Source of the DNA: Candidatus Sulfopaludibacter sp. SbA3
GTDB lineage: Bacteria > Acidobacteriota > Terriglobia > Bryobacterales > Bryobacteraceae
Assembly: GCA_945893365.1 (NCBI GenBank)
Contig: CAMDED010000039.1
Span: 1 to 53,033, forward strand
Direction of reading: 5' to 3'
DNA: 53,033 bases
Made by a program: the position numbers and the translations under genes. Below, one piece after another: positions 1 to 8,340 of this stretch (position 1 is its first letter; each line of letters starts with the position of its first letter). A model generated the notes under the pieces. The model did no database searches. It saw only the letters and a program-made list of their open reading frames with translations, and had not been told where the DNA came from.

Positions 1-309
1 ACGTTCCTGGAATCGGAGTTCGGCCGCACGCTGCAGCCGAGCGGCAGCGGCAGCGATCACGGATGGGGGAGCCATTTCCTGGTGCTGGGCGGCGCGGTGA
101 AGGGCGGCGACATTTACGGCAAGTTTCCGGATCTGTCGCTTGGCGGACCGGATGACAGCGGCACGCGCGGGGCGCTGCTGCCCTCGACGGGACTTGATCA
201 ATACGGTGCGACGCTCGCGAAGTGGTTCGGCGTGCCGGATGCGAATCTGGATGCGATATTTCCGAATTTGAAGAATCTTGGCGTGCGGGATATGGGGTTC
301 ATGGCGTAG
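1..309 (+). CDS. DUF1501 family protein, C-terminal part
   Basis: The reading frame is open from the first base of the window to a TAG stop, so only the last 102 residues are present. They contain FGRT (residues 7-10) and DHGWGSH (about 19-25), followed by a run ending in GGAVKGGDIYG. These match the conserved C-terminal part of DUF1501 proteins, the sulfatase-fold exported proteins that are abundant in Acidobacteriota and Planctomycetes and usually sit next to a DUF1800 gene. The molecular function of the family is not settled. The upstream part of the gene, with any Tat leader, lies outside the window. Nothing downstream on the same strand appears to be co-transcribed. Confidence 0.8.
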   Translation, partial: TFLESEFGRTLQPSGSGSDHGWGSHFLVLGGAVKGGDIYGKFPDLSLGGPDDSGTRGALLPSTGLDQYGATLAKWFGVPDANLDAIFPNLKNLGVRDMGFMA

Positions 310-390
310 GGGAGGAAGGGGCCGTCGCTCTATCAGGCCGCTGGGGGCCACTTCGAGGCTGCAACTTGGCGCCCTTCGATCTCTGTAGTC

Positions 391-894
391 TCATTCACTC
401 ACGGATTCCCAGCTCAGTTGCTTCACGCCGGCATCTGACCCGGTGCTGAATCGAAGAAACAGGGCGTGCGTGTAGTTAAGCTGGCTTCGCAGTGCCTGGA
501 GCTTCTGGAGATCTTTGGCGCTGTCACCCGAATCCTTCTTGATCTCGATCGCCAGGTGATTGCTGGTCTCGCCGCGATTATGGACGATGATGTCCGGGTA
601 CACCGTCGTGCCCTCCACGTCGTCTAACTCAACGCTCTCGGGGTTGAGATTCAGTCTCTTCGGATCAATTTCGTCCCGGTTGTATTCGCAGTCGACGTCC
701 CAGTCTGGGAATTCTTGCTCCAGATATAACGCAAGACGATGAGAAATGGAGCGCTCGTTCGCGTTGACCCTCAGCAAGTAGAGATCCTTTTTGAATAGCA
801 GCGCAACTGCGGCGGCCACATGTCCGGCCAAACTTTGATCCGGAGCGTGTTCCATCAGCGCTATCGTCCAGTTGTTTCCAGCGACTTCTATCAT
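391..894 (-). CDS. PD-(D/E)XK nuclease-like protein
   Basis: A 167-residue protein that I read as a restriction-endonuclease-fold protein of unknown target. Numbering from the ATG at 894, the helix with NERSISHRLALYLEQ (about 46-60) is followed by a YNRD segment, then YPDIIVHNRG (99-108) and LAIEIKK (114-120). PD followed by E-x-K is the usual active-site signature of this fold. The frame stays open upstream to an ATG at 1083, but the extra 63 residues are basic and low in recognisable structure, so the shorter form is preferred; an ATG at 855 is also possible. It lies upstream of the DUF1501 tail in the opposite orientation and next to a YefM/YoeB pair, a typical accessory setting. A role in defence or DNA processing is only inference. 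Confidence 0.6.
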   Translation of the reverse strand: MIEVAGNNWTIALMEHAPDQSLAGHVAAAVALLFKKDLYLLRVNANERSISHRLALYLEQEFPDWDVDCEYNRDEIDPKRLNLNPESVELDDVEGTTVYPDIIVHNRGETSNHLAIEIKKDSGDSAKDLQKLQALRSQLNYTHALFLRFSTGSDAGVKQLSWESVSE

Positions 895-1167
895 GCCAAG
901 CCTGTTCCCTCGCCAGTAAGCATATCGTACGTGAGGTTTTGCGCCAGACGCGATTGATTCGCAGCCATCGCGCCGCCCGTTGGCGAAATGCCCAATCGAA
1001 TTTTGAATCTCTTCGATACGCTTGGTTTCTTGCCTCCCCGACTCCCGGGACCCGCGCCGACAGGCAATCGTGTTGCCTCCCACAATCCGAATGCTCGGAT
1101 ACGCTGTCCACCGGCCGCAACGGTCGCCGTGACGATCTCAGGGAACTCAGCTCCGCAAACAGATTAA

Positions 1168-1425
1168 TCAGTAATGGAATCGGCAAGCCAGAATCCGTAT
1201 CTTGTCCGTCAATACCTGATAAACAAGCCGGTGCTCCTGATTGATGCGCCGCGACCAACACCCAGAAAGTGCGTGTTTCAACGGCTCAGGCTTGCCAAGG
1301 CCGGAGAATGGTTCCCGCTGGATTTCACGAACAAGCCGAATGATCCGAAGTGCCTGGGCGCGATCCTGCTCGACCCACCAGGCGAGATCCTCGAAGGCGG
1401 ACGAATCAAATTCCAAGCTTCTCAA
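1168..1425 (-). CDS. yoeB: YoeB-type ribosome-dependent mRNA interferase toxin
   Basis: An 85-residue protein of the Txe/YoeB family, about the normal length for these RelE-fold toxins, which cut mRNA in the ribosomal A site. The sequence has the expected WWVEQDR helix near the N-terminus, PEPLKHALSGCWSRRI (about 46-61) with the conserved acidic and arginine residues, HRLVYQ in the next strand, and the family-typical C-terminal CRFHY, whose His and Tyr are catalytic in YoeB. The start lies 20 bases inside the antitoxin gene, so the two are translationally coupled. All catalytic positions appear to be present, suggesting an active toxin. Regulation is expected through autorepression by the antitoxin or complex, which is known for the family but not visible here. 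Confidence 0.9.
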   Translation of the reverse strand: MRSLEFDSSAFEDLAWWVEQDRAQALRIIRLVREIQREPFSGLGKPEPLKHALSGCWSRRINQEHRLVYQVLTDKIRILACRFHY

Positions 1426-1615
1426 CTACTGCCTCGAGGGAAGGCCCTTCCTCGCGTAGTTTCGCAGCGAGGAGGCGTTGCATCATCGTCTCCGACTTGA
1501 GCAGATGCGCCGTTTCCCGCTCGGATTGGATCTCCCGCCAGAGATCGATCGGAACGATTACCGCGGTTGGCTCACCGGCCTCGTTGGAAACGATCTGAAT
1601 CTCCGTGCCTAACAT
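1406..1615 (-). CDS. yefM: YefM/Phd-type antitoxin
   Basis: A 69-residue protein encoded directly upstream of the toxin gene and overlapping it by 20 bases. The N-terminus EIQIVSNEAGEPTAVIVPID has the short beta-rich pattern of Phd/YefM DNA-binding domains, and the C-terminal half, rich in Glu, Lys and Leu, is the likely toxin-wrapping helix. The gene order antitoxin-toxin fits a type II module that neutralises YoeB and represses its own promoter. It is shorter than E. coli YefM (about 83 residues), mostly at the N-terminus, so an unannotated upstream start is possible, though the ATG at 1615 is the clearest candidate. Confidence 0.85.
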   Translation of the reverse strand: MLGTEIQIVSNEAGEPTAVIVPIDLWREIQSERETAHLLKSETMMQRLLAAKLREEGPSLEAVVEKLGI

Positions 1616-1974
1616 GACTTCAGTGTACCTCCACCAGCCGCGGACGAGCTAAGCGCGGAATCGCACGATTACGAGGGCGCCCGCAGTCCGCCCGGCGAGG
1701 GTGAAGACCCCTTTCGCAATGCGACCTGCGGGGTCCGCCATGACCTATCCCTCCAGTAGCTCCTAACTTCGTCTTCTGGGGCTCAAACGGAGTCGGTTTC
1801 GCTATGACCCCGATGCACCACTCCTTTCCCGTTATGGACGCTTCCGGAGAACTTCCTTCTCAATGTAATCCGTGAAGCCGCTCCTGACGCACCAAGGATG
1901 CCCCTACCCGTCACTCCATCTCCGGGCTCATACAGCACAAGCGTGCGCGGGCGTGGCGGCTCCGGAACGGCGCC
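1616..1974. other. Intergenic stretch without recognisable gene
   Basis: About 360 bases between the antitoxin start and the HAD gene stop. Short open frames exist on both strands but none has a ribosome-binding site together with a recognisable protein. The composition is ordinary GC-rich sequence with no strong hairpin followed by T residues. The promoter of the YefM/YoeB pair must lie in its left part, but I cannot identify it with confidence. Confidence 0.4.
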
Positions 1975-2754
1975 CTACGCCCCCAGTTTCTCGGCGAGGT
2001 CGACGAAATCCGCCGCGCTCACGTCGCACGACGCATCCGGCTTTAGGTCCGCCTTGCCGCCGGCGCCGAACTCGCCGGGGCGCGCCACGAATGCCGTCTT
2101 CAGCCCCGCTGCCTTCGCTGCCCGCAGGTCGCCGAGATGCGCCGCGACCATCATTGTTTCGTCAGGCCGCAGCCCCAACAGATCCGCCGCCATGAGATAC
2201 ACTTCGCGGTCCGGCTTATAGTGCTTCGAAAGCTCCGCCGAAAGCACGCAGTCCCAGGGCAGACCGCCGAACTTTCCCATGTTCACGAGCAGCGACGTGT
2301 TGCCGTTCGAAAGCGTCGAGATAACGTAGCGCTTCTTGAGGCGCGTGAGGCCCGCGACCGAATCCGGCCACGGCGTCAGGCGATGCCAGACACGATTGAA
2401 GTCGTCGATCTCCGATTCCGTCAATCCCTCGATACGGAATTCTTTGAGGAGAAGGTCGAGCGTCATGCGATGCAGGGCGTCGATGCGGGTCCACGGCATT
2501 TCGCCTTTGCGCACTTTGTCCATCGAGGGTCCATAACCCGCGCGCCAGGCGTCGGCGAAGCGCGCCCAATCGACGTTGAGTTTCTTCGATGCGCTTAGTT
2601 TATTGCCGTCGCGAATCACCGAAGACCGCCAATCGACGACGGTTCCGAAGACGTCGAAGACCAGCGCCCGCACACCGGCCAGAGTTCCCGCAGCGCTCGC
2701 GGGAGCGGCCAGAGCCGCCGCGCCGGCTTGGAGTAAATGTCGTCTCTTGAGCAT
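1975..2754 (-). CDS. Exported haloacid dehalogenase type II-like hydrolase
   Basis: A 259-residue HAD-superfamily hydrolase. The start at 2754 is chosen because GAGGAAAT lies just before it and because it opens with MLKRRHLLQAGAAALAAP, a twin-arginine-like leader. The frame continues upstream to 3147, but that part is antisense to the next gene. The nucleophile motif VFDVFGTVVDW places the catalytic Asp at residue 34. STLSNGN supplies the motif II Ser, KHYKPD the motif III Lys, and the C-terminal half has the family's HLGDLRAAKAAGLKTAFVAR run. The HLGDL sequence resembles the HxxDL of L-2-haloacid dehalogenases. It diverges from the dehydratase gene across only 42 bases, so the two may share a control region. 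An exported HAD enzyme could act as a phosphatase or dehalogenase; the substrate is unknown. Confidence 0.8.
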   Translation of the reverse strand: MLKRRHLLQAGAAALAAPASAAGTLAGVRALVFDVFGTVVDWRSSVIRDGNKLSASKKLNVDWARFADAWRAGYGPSMDKVRKGEMPWTRIDALHRMTLDLLLKEFRIEGLTESEIDDFNRVWHRLTPWPDSVAGLTRLKKRYVISTLSNGNTSLLVNMGKFGGLPWDCVLSAELSKHYKPDREVYLMAADLLGLRPDETMMVAAHLGDLRAAKAAGLKTAFVARPGEFGAGGKADLKPDASCDVSAADFVDLAEKLGA

Positions 2755-2796
2755 GATTTCCTCAGTATCGCCCAACTTCGATATAATCGGCCCACT

Positions 2797-4041
2797 ATGA
2801 ACCGCAGAGACTTCCTGAATCTGGCCGCTACGGCCTCCATCACGCTTCCCGCTCTGCCTTTCCAGGCTGAAAAGAGCAAACTCAAAATCACCGGCGTACG
2901 TCTTGTCAAGACCAAGCCCCGCAGGCCGATGATCGCCTACAAGCCCGCGCCGGGGTCCTGGTCGACTGGCGGCGTCGAAGTCGCGAACCCCATGTCGATC
3001 TATCCGGAGTACAAGGCGACGCGGTCGCTGTTCCAGCCGAATCCGGGCAGCTCGGTTGGCGGCTTCACCGTCGCGATCACGACCGACAAGGGCATTACAG
3101 GCTACGGACAGGGCGGACCCGCCGGCGGCTTGGTCGTCGAGGGGCACTTCAAAAAATTGCTGATGGGCGAAGATCCGTTCAACGTCGAGCGCATCTGGGA
3201 TATTCTATGGCGTTCCTCGATGTCCTATGGACGCATGGGCGTGGTGGTCAACGCGATCAGCGGATGCGACCTCGCGATCTGGGACATCGTCGGCAAGGCA
3301 ACCGGACTTCCCGTGTACAAGCTGCTCGGCGGCGAGACGAAGCCCCGCGTGCCCTCCTACTGTACGGGAAACGACCTCGAGCAGCACATCGAATTCGGAT
3401 ACAAGCGTCTGAAGCTGGCGATCCCGCACGGTCCCGCCGATGGCCGCGACGGCATGAAAAAGAATGCTGCGCTGGTGAAGCGCACGCGGGAATTGCTCGG
3501 CCCGGATGGCGACATCATGCTCGATTGCTGGATGGCATGGACGGAACGCTACACGATCGAGATGTGCGAGATGCTCGAGCCCTACCGCGTGTACTGGGTG
3601 GAGGAGGTGCTTCAGCCGCACGATTACGAGGGTTTCGGGAGGCTCGCGGCGGCGATCAAATCCACGCGCATCGCGACGGGCGAGCACGAATACACGCGCT
3701 ACGGGTTCCGGCAGTTGCTCGAGAAGCGCGGGGCGGCGATCTGGCAGCCCGACATTCACTGGTGTGGCGGCATGACCGAGCTGCGCCGCATTGGCGCGCT
3801 TGCGGCGGCTTACGACATTCCCGTGATTCCGCACGGCGGCGGCTCTTATGACTCCATGCACTTCATTCTGGCGACCACGAATTCTCCCTGGGCTGAATTG
3901 TTTCTGCCCGCGCCGGGCGGTCCGCCCGAGGTGTATAAGCGTTTCGAGGAAGATCATTTCATCACGCGCGGCCCCGAGGGCATTTATACACGGCCTTCGG
4001 AAAAGCCGGGTCTAGGCGCGGACATCGAAGTCTCATCATGA
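2797..4041 (+). CDS. Enolase-superfamily dehydratase, L-rhamnonate dehydratase-like, Tat-exported
   Basis: A 414-residue member of the mandelate racemase/muconate lactonising group. The start at 2797 gives MNRRDFLNLAATASITLPAL, a good twin-arginine leader; the in-frame ATG at 2737 would bury it. The barrel domain carries the three metal ligands expected in the family: Asp243 in LDCW, Glu269 in WVEE and Glu296 in GEHE. His346 in PHGGG is the likely catalytic base. The surrounding TGNDLEQHIEFGYKRLKLA and GPADGRDGMKKN segments resemble L-rhamnonate dehydratases, which convert rhamnonate-type acids to 2-keto-3-deoxy sugars. The stop overlaps the sulfatase start in an ATGA, so the two are coupled. 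The exact acid sugar is uncertain, and export is unusual for the biochemically studied members. Confidence 0.8.
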   Translation: MNRRDFLNLAATASITLPALPFQAEKSKLKITGVRLVKTKPRRPMIAYKPAPGSWSTGGVEVANPMSIYPEYKATRSLFQPNPGSSVGGFTVAITTDKGITGYGQGGPAGGLVVEGHFKKLLMGEDPFNVERIWDILWRSSMSYGRMGVVVNAISGCDLAIWDIVGKATGLPVYKLLGGETKPRVPSYCTGNDLEQHIEFGYKRLKLAIPHGPADGRDGMKKNAALVKRTRELLGPDGDIMLDCWMAWTERYTIEMCEMLEPYRVYWVEEVLQPHDYEGFGRLAAAIKSTRIATGEHEYTRYGFRQLLEKRGAAIWQPDIHWCGGMTELRRIGALAAAYDIPVIPHGGGSYDSMHFILATTNSPWAELFLPAPGGPPEVYKRFEEDHFITRGPEGIYTRPSEKPGLGADIEVSS

Positions 4042-5513
4042 ACCGGCGCGCTTTTCTAGAGCGCACGACCGGAAGCATCGCCGCGGCGGCGCTACCTCAG
4101 GCGCTGCCGCAGGCGTTGGCGCAATCGGCATCCGCGGCGAAGCGGCCCAACATTCTGTTCGCGCTGGCCGACGACTGGATGTGGCCGCTCGCCTCGATTG
4201 CCGGCGACCGCGTCGTGAAGACGCCCACCTTCGACCGCGTGGCCCGGAGCGGGGTGATGTTCACGAACGCCTATGTGGCGGCGCCCTCATGCTCCCCGTC
4301 GCGCGCCGCCATGCTCACGGGGCAGTGGCACTGGCGGCTCGAACAGGGCGCGAACCTGAACACGACGCTGCCCGCGAAGTTTCGAACGTATCCGGATTTG
4401 CTTGAGGAATCCGGGTACCATGCGGGTTTCACGCGCAAGGGCTGGGGACCCGGCAATGAAACCTCCGGCGGACGGAAGCGCAATCCCGCCGGTGCGCGTT
4501 ATGCGGATTTCGCCGCGTTTGTCGCCGCGCGCCCCAAGGATAAGCCATTCTGTTTCTGGTTCGGCAGCCAGGATCCGCATCGCCCTTATGAATGGGAGAG
4601 CGGCTTCAAGAGCGGCATGAAGCTCGAAGACGTCCACGTTCCGCCTTACCTCCCGGACAACGAAACGGTACGCAAAGACATCTGCGATTACTACTGGAAG
4701 GTCCAGCGGTACGACCGCGAAACCGGAGAGTTGCTCCGCGCACTCGAGAGCATGGGCGAGTTGGATAATACGATTGTCGTGATGTCGGGCGACAACGGGT
4801 GGCCGTTCCCGCGATCGAAGGCCACCGTGTATGAAACCGGCACGCACGTGCCCCTCGCGATCTCATGGCCTGGGCATTTTCCCGGTGGGCGCGTGGTGGA
4901 GGACTTTGTCAGCTTGACGGACCTCGCGCCCACCTTCCTCGAAGCGGCGGGACTGATTCCCGGCCAACAGGTGACCGGCCGCAGCCTGATGCCGATTCTC
5001 CGCTCGCGCAAGTCCGGGCAAGTGGAGCGGCGGCGCGATCACGTCCTGACCGGGATGGAACGTCACGTACCCTGCCGCGGCGAGATCAAGGGCGGATATC
5101 CCCAGCGCGCTCTGCGCAATCGGCAGTTTCACTACATGCGAAATTTCAAGCCGGAGCGTTGGCCGGCGGGCGATCCGGGCACGGAGCCATCCACGTATGA
5201 ACAGCTTGCGGCAAGTACGTTCCGGACGTACGCGGATATCGATGCGGGTCCGAGCAAGGCGTGGATCGTCTCGCACGGTGAGGAGGCGGCCGCGAAGCCG
5301 TTCCTCGAACGATGCGCGGGCAAGCGGTCCGAACGGGAATTGTACGACCTGAAGAAGGACCCGTATCAATTGAAGAACGTGGCATCCGATCCAAAATACG
5401 CGGCTGTCGTGAAACGCCTGGACGCGCAATTGACGGCCGAACTTCGGGCGACGGGGGACCCGCGCGCGGTGGGCGATGGGGATGTGTTCGACCGCTATCG
5501 GACGGGGTCGTAG
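4038..5513 (+). CDS. Tat-exported sulfatase
   Basis: A 491-residue type I sulfatase. It begins MNRRAFLERTTG, a twin-arginine leader, followed by the PNILFALADDW metal-binding segment (about 37-47). SCSPSRAAMLTG (84-95) contains the C-x-P-S-R consensus, so Cys85 should be converted to formylglycine by a separate maturase. VVMSGDNG later in the chain supplies more metal ligands, and the C-terminus has the usual ELYDLKKDPYQLKNVA motif. The length and layout fit sulfatases acting on sulfated polysaccharides. The start codon overlaps the preceding stop by four bases, implying that desulfation and sugar-acid dehydration work on the same periplasmic substrate; that link is inference. The stop comes one base before the convergent tadA stop. 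Confidence 0.92.
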   Translation: MNRRAFLERTTGSIAAAALPQALPQALAQSASAAKRPNILFALADDWMWPLASIAGDRVVKTPTFDRVARSGVMFTNAYVAAPSCSPSRAAMLTGQWHWRLEQGANLNTTLPAKFRTYPDLLEESGYHAGFTRKGWGPGNETSGGRKRNPAGARYADFAAFVAARPKDKPFCFWFGSQDPHRPYEWESGFKSGMKLEDVHVPPYLPDNETVRKDICDYYWKVQRYDRETGELLRALESMGELDNTIVVMSGDNGWPFPRSKATVYETGTHVPLAISWPGHFPGGRVVEDFVSLTDLAPTFLEAAGLIPGQQVTGRSLMPILRSRKSGQVERRRDHVLTGMERHVPCRGEIKGGYPQRALRNRQFHYMRNFKPERWPAGDPGTEPSTYEQLAASTFRTYADIDAGPSKAWIVSHGEEAAAKPFLERCAGKRSERELYDLKKDPYQLKNVASDPKYAAVVKRLDAQLTAELRATGDPRAVGDGDVFDRYRTGS

Positions 5514-5514
5514 T

Positions 5515-5958
5515 CTACCGCCGCTCGCGGAAGAACCGCTGCAGCAGCTCCACGCAGTCCGCGGCGAGCACGCCTTCCACAACTTCCACGCGGTGGTTCA
5601 GCAACTCCGAATCGGCCACGCGGAATTTACTGCGCACGCCTCCGAACCGCAGATCGCGCGATCCGAAGACGAGGCGCTTCACGCGCGACGTAACCAGCGC
5701 GCCCGCGCACATCACGCACGGCTCAAGCGTTACATATAAGGTTGCGGCTTCAAGGCGATAGTTCCCCGCCGCGGAAGCGGCTTCGCGAAGCGCCAGAATT
5801 TCGGCGTGCGCGGTCGGGTCGCAGCGGCCAACCGGGGAGTTGCGGCCGCGTCCAAGCACGTCGCCATCGACAACGACCACAGCTCCAACCGGAACCTCAC
5901 CCGCGGCTTCGGCGTCGCGCGCAAGCCTCAGCGCTTCGCGCATGAATTCTTCGTCCAT
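5515..5958 (-). CDS. tadA: tRNA-specific adenosine deaminase
   Basis: A 147-residue cytidine/adenosine deaminase-fold protein. The zinc site is complete: HAEILALRE starts at His51 with Glu53 as proton shuttle, and LEPCVMCAGAL provides Cys81 and Cys84. EVPVGAVVV (21-29) and the R-V-K-R-L-V-F-G-S-R-D segment after the zinc site are typical of TadA, which converts A34 to inosine in tRNA-Arg(ACG). The length is normal. It converges with the sulfatase with a single base between the stops and diverges from the ABC permease gene across 22 bases, so the promoters of both must be compact. A guanine deaminase is a less likely alternative because the PCVMCAGA and FG(S/A)RD patterns favour TadA. Confidence 0.92.
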   Translation of the reverse strand: MDEEFMREALRLARDAEAAGEVPVGAVVVVDGDVLGRGRNSPVGRCDPTAHAEILALREAASAAGNYRLEAATLYVTLEPCVMCAGALVTSRVKRLVFGSRDLRFGGVRSKFRVADSELLNHRVEVVEGVLAADCVELLQRFFRERR

Positions 5959-5980
5959 ACGGTAGAATGAGGGAATCCTT

Positions 5981-7141
5981 ATGTTCCGTTATCTGCCGCT
6001 CGTGGTCAAGAACTGCTGGCGCAACCGCCGGCGCACGACGTTGACGATTATCAGTATCGGCGCGTCCCTCTGTTTGCTCGGCGTGCTGATGGCCATCTAC
6101 CACGCGTTTTACTTCAGCGACCCGCCGCCCGAGCAGGCTCTACGGCTGGTCACGCGGAACCGCGTGTCGCTTACCTTCCAGATGCCGCAGGCCTATCGCG
6201 AGCAGATCAAGCAGATCCCCGGCGTGCGAGAAGTCATGATTTCGCAGTGGTTCGGCGGAACGTACAAGGACCGCCGTCCGGAAAACATGTTCGCCCGCTT
6301 CGCCTCTGAACCGGATCGCCTTTTCACGATCCACGGCGAGATGAGGGTCCCGGAAAATCAGAAGAAGGCGTTTCAACGGGAGCGCTCCGCGTGCCTGGTG
6401 GGCAAAGCGCTGGCCGATAAATACGGTTGGAAGCTCGGCGACCGGATCACGATCGTGGGGGACATTTTTCCGCTTAACCTCGAACTGACGCTTCGCGCCA
6501 TCTACGAGGCGGACCTGAACAACGAGACCCTCTACTTCAATCGCGAATACCTTGAGGAGAGCCTGTCGGAAAGGCGCCGGGGCAACGCGGGGACGTTCAA
6601 CATTCTCGCCGACAGCCCGGAATCGGTGCCTCGCATCGCGGCCGCCGTCGACACGAAATTTCGAAACTCCTCGGCGGCCGAGACCAAGACGGAAGCGGAG
6701 CAGGCATTTCAGTTGGGATTCATCTCCGCGATGGGCAACGTGAAGCTGTTCCTGCTAAGCATCTGCGGGGCGGTGACGTTTACGATCATGCTGGTGTCGG
6801 CGAACACCATGGCGATGTCGGTGCGCGAGCGCGTCAGGGAGGTCGGCGTGCTGCGCACGCTCGGGTTCACGCCGGCGGCGATCATGGGTATGATCCTCGG
6901 CGAGGCCGTGGCGATTTCGATCATCGGCGGAGTAATCGGTTGCGGTCTCGCTTCGCTGCTTTGCGGCGTAGTGCGGAGCGCGCCGGCGTTCATCCTGCAA
7001 TTGAAAACGTTGTCGATTACGCCGCCGGTCGCGGCGGCATGTATCGGCGTGGCGGCCTTCATCGGGCTTGTGAGCTCGGCCGTGCCGGCCTGGAGCGCCT
7101 CGCGCACGCCGATTGTCGAAGCGCTGCGCGCATCCGACTAG
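5981..7141 (+). CDS. ABC transporter permease, MacB/FtsX type
   Basis: A 386-residue integral membrane protein. The first helix is near residues 20-40 ([20 protein letters not shown]), then a periplasmic domain of about 200 residues, then three helices in the C-terminal third, with [20 protein letters not shown] between the second and third, the classical FtsX/MacB coupling motif. GAGGGAAT precedes the ATG at suitable distance. The gene opens a four-gene operon of two permeases, a fusion protein and an ATPase, which is a complete lipoprotein- or antibiotic-type exporter. Unlike the one-gene MacB, here the ATPase is separate. The natural substrate cannot be told from sequence. Confidence 0.88.
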   Translation: MFRYLPLVVKNCWRNRRRTTLTIISIGASLCLLGVLMAIYHAFYFSDPPPEQALRLVTRNRVSLTFQMPQAYREQIKQIPGVREVMISQWFGGTYKDRRPENMFARFASEPDRLFTIHGEMRVPENQKKAFQRERSACLVGKALADKYGWKLGDRITIVGDIFPLNLELTLRAIYEADLNNETLYFNREYLEESLSERRRGNAGTFNILADSPESVPRIAAAVDTKFRNSSAAETKTEAEQAFQLGFISAMGNVKLFLLSICGAVTFTIMLVSANTMAMSVRERVREVGVLRTLGFTPAAIMGMILGEAVAISIIGGVIGCGLASLLCGVVRSAPAFILQLKTLSITPPVAAACIGVAAFIGLVSSAVPAWSASRTPIVEALRASD

Positions 7142-7167
7142 GCCCGTACGGAACTTGGATTAGAAAA

Positions 7168-8334
7168 ATGGCGATCCCCCTTTCCTATAACTTCCGGAAC
7201 CTCATCGTCAGAAAGACCACCACGATCATGACGGCGCTCGGCATCGCGCTTACGGTGGCGGTGCTGCTCTCGATTCTGGCGCTTGTCGATGGACTTCGCA
7301 CCGCGTTCACGGCGTCGGGAAATCCGCTGCATGTGCTCGTGATGCGGAAAGGCTCGGATTCGGAACTTACCAGCAACTTCACGCGTACCGGATATCAGGA
7401 CCTGAAGTTCAAGGCCGGTATCGCCAGGAACAAGGCGGGCGAGCCGATGGCGTCCCTCGAGATCGTGACCGTGATCAATCTGCCCAGCGTGACAAATCCG
7501 GATGGCAGTAACGTTACGCTTCGGGGCCTTTCGCCGGTGGGGATCGAGATGCGCGAGGTTTTACGGATTTCGGCTGGCCGCTGGTTTGAAACCGGCAAGC
7601 GCGAGGTCGTGGTTGGCCGTTCCATCGCCGCGCGCTTCCCGTCGGCTGCTCTGGGACAGCGGCTGAGATTCGGGCGCGGTGAATGGGATGTGGTGGGGAT
7701 CATGGACGCGGGAAAGTCCGCGAATAACAGCGAGATTTTCGCCGACCTCAACCAGGTGAGCTCCGATTTCCAGCGAACGGAGGTGCTGAGCTCGGCCCTG
7801 GTGCGCGCCGTCGACCCGGTTGCGGCCGCCGCGCTTGTCAACGACATCAACAACGACCAGCGTCTCAACACGGGAGCGCGCACCGAAGCGGAGTACTACG
7901 AATCGCAAACCAGCTCCGCCGTGCCTATTCAGTTTCTTGGGATGTTCATCTCCGCGATCATGGCCGTGGGCAGCAGTTTCGCCGCCATGAACACCATGTA
8001 CGCCGCGGTCGCCCGCCGCGCGCGCGAGATCGGCACCTTGCGGGTGTTGGGGTTTTCGCGGGGCAGCATTCTGTTCAGCTTCTTCGTGGAATCCGTTCTG
8101 CTGGCCTTGCTCGGCGGCATCCTCGGATGTCTGCTCGTGCTGCCCTTGAATGGCGTGACGACGGGGATGTCGAACTTCGTGACGTTCAGCGAGATCGCGT
8201 TCGACTTCAGCATCGGGCCTTCGATCATGGCGACCGGAGTAGCCTTCGCGGTGGTGCTAGGCGCCCTTGGCGGCTTTTTTCCCGCGCGCATGGCTGCAAA
8301 AAAGGAAATCCTCGTGGCACTACGCGAAGTCTAA
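7168..8334 (+). CDS. ABC transporter permease, MacB/FtsX type
   Basis: A 388-residue paralogue of the preceding permease, separated from it by 26 bases. The ATG at 7168 is preferred over in-frame codons inside the upstream gene because it starts [19 protein letters not shown], a normal N-terminus for this family, directly before the first helix. A periplasmic domain follows, and the last third has helices around [20 protein letters not shown], the cytoplasmic coupling segment. Two different permeases encoded side by side suggest a heterodimeric channel, as in LolCE-type systems. Function depends on the downstream ATPase and fusion protein. Confidence 0.87.
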   Translation: MAIPLSYNFRNLIVRKTTTIMTALGIALTVAVLLSILALVDGLRTAFTASGNPLHVLVMRKGSDSELTSNFTRTGYQDLKFKAGIARNKAGEPMASLEIVTVINLPSVTNPDGSNVTLRGLSPVGIEMREVLRISAGRWFETGKREVVVGRSIAARFPSAALGQRLRFGRGEWDVVGIMDAGKSANNSEIFADLNQVSSDFQRTEVLSSALVRAVDPVAAAALVNDINNDQRLNTGARTEAEYYESQTSSAVPIQFLGMFISAIMAVGSSFAAMNTMYAAVARRAREIGTLRVLGFSRGSILFSFFVESVLLALLGGILGCLLVLPLNGVTTGMSNFVTFSEIAFDFSIGPSIMATGVAFAVVLGALGGFFPARMAAKKEILVALREV

Positions 8335-8340
8335 TCCCCC

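Noticed and set aside
222-449. Plus-strand frame of 75 residues overlapping the end of the DUF1501 gene
   Set aside because: It is out of frame with the DUF1501 protein, has no ribosome-binding site and ends in low-complexity sequence; a shadow frame.
2755-3147. Upstream extension of the HAD gene
   Set aside because: The extension is antisense to the dehydratase gene; the ATG at 2754 has a good ribosome-binding site and starts a Tat-like leader.
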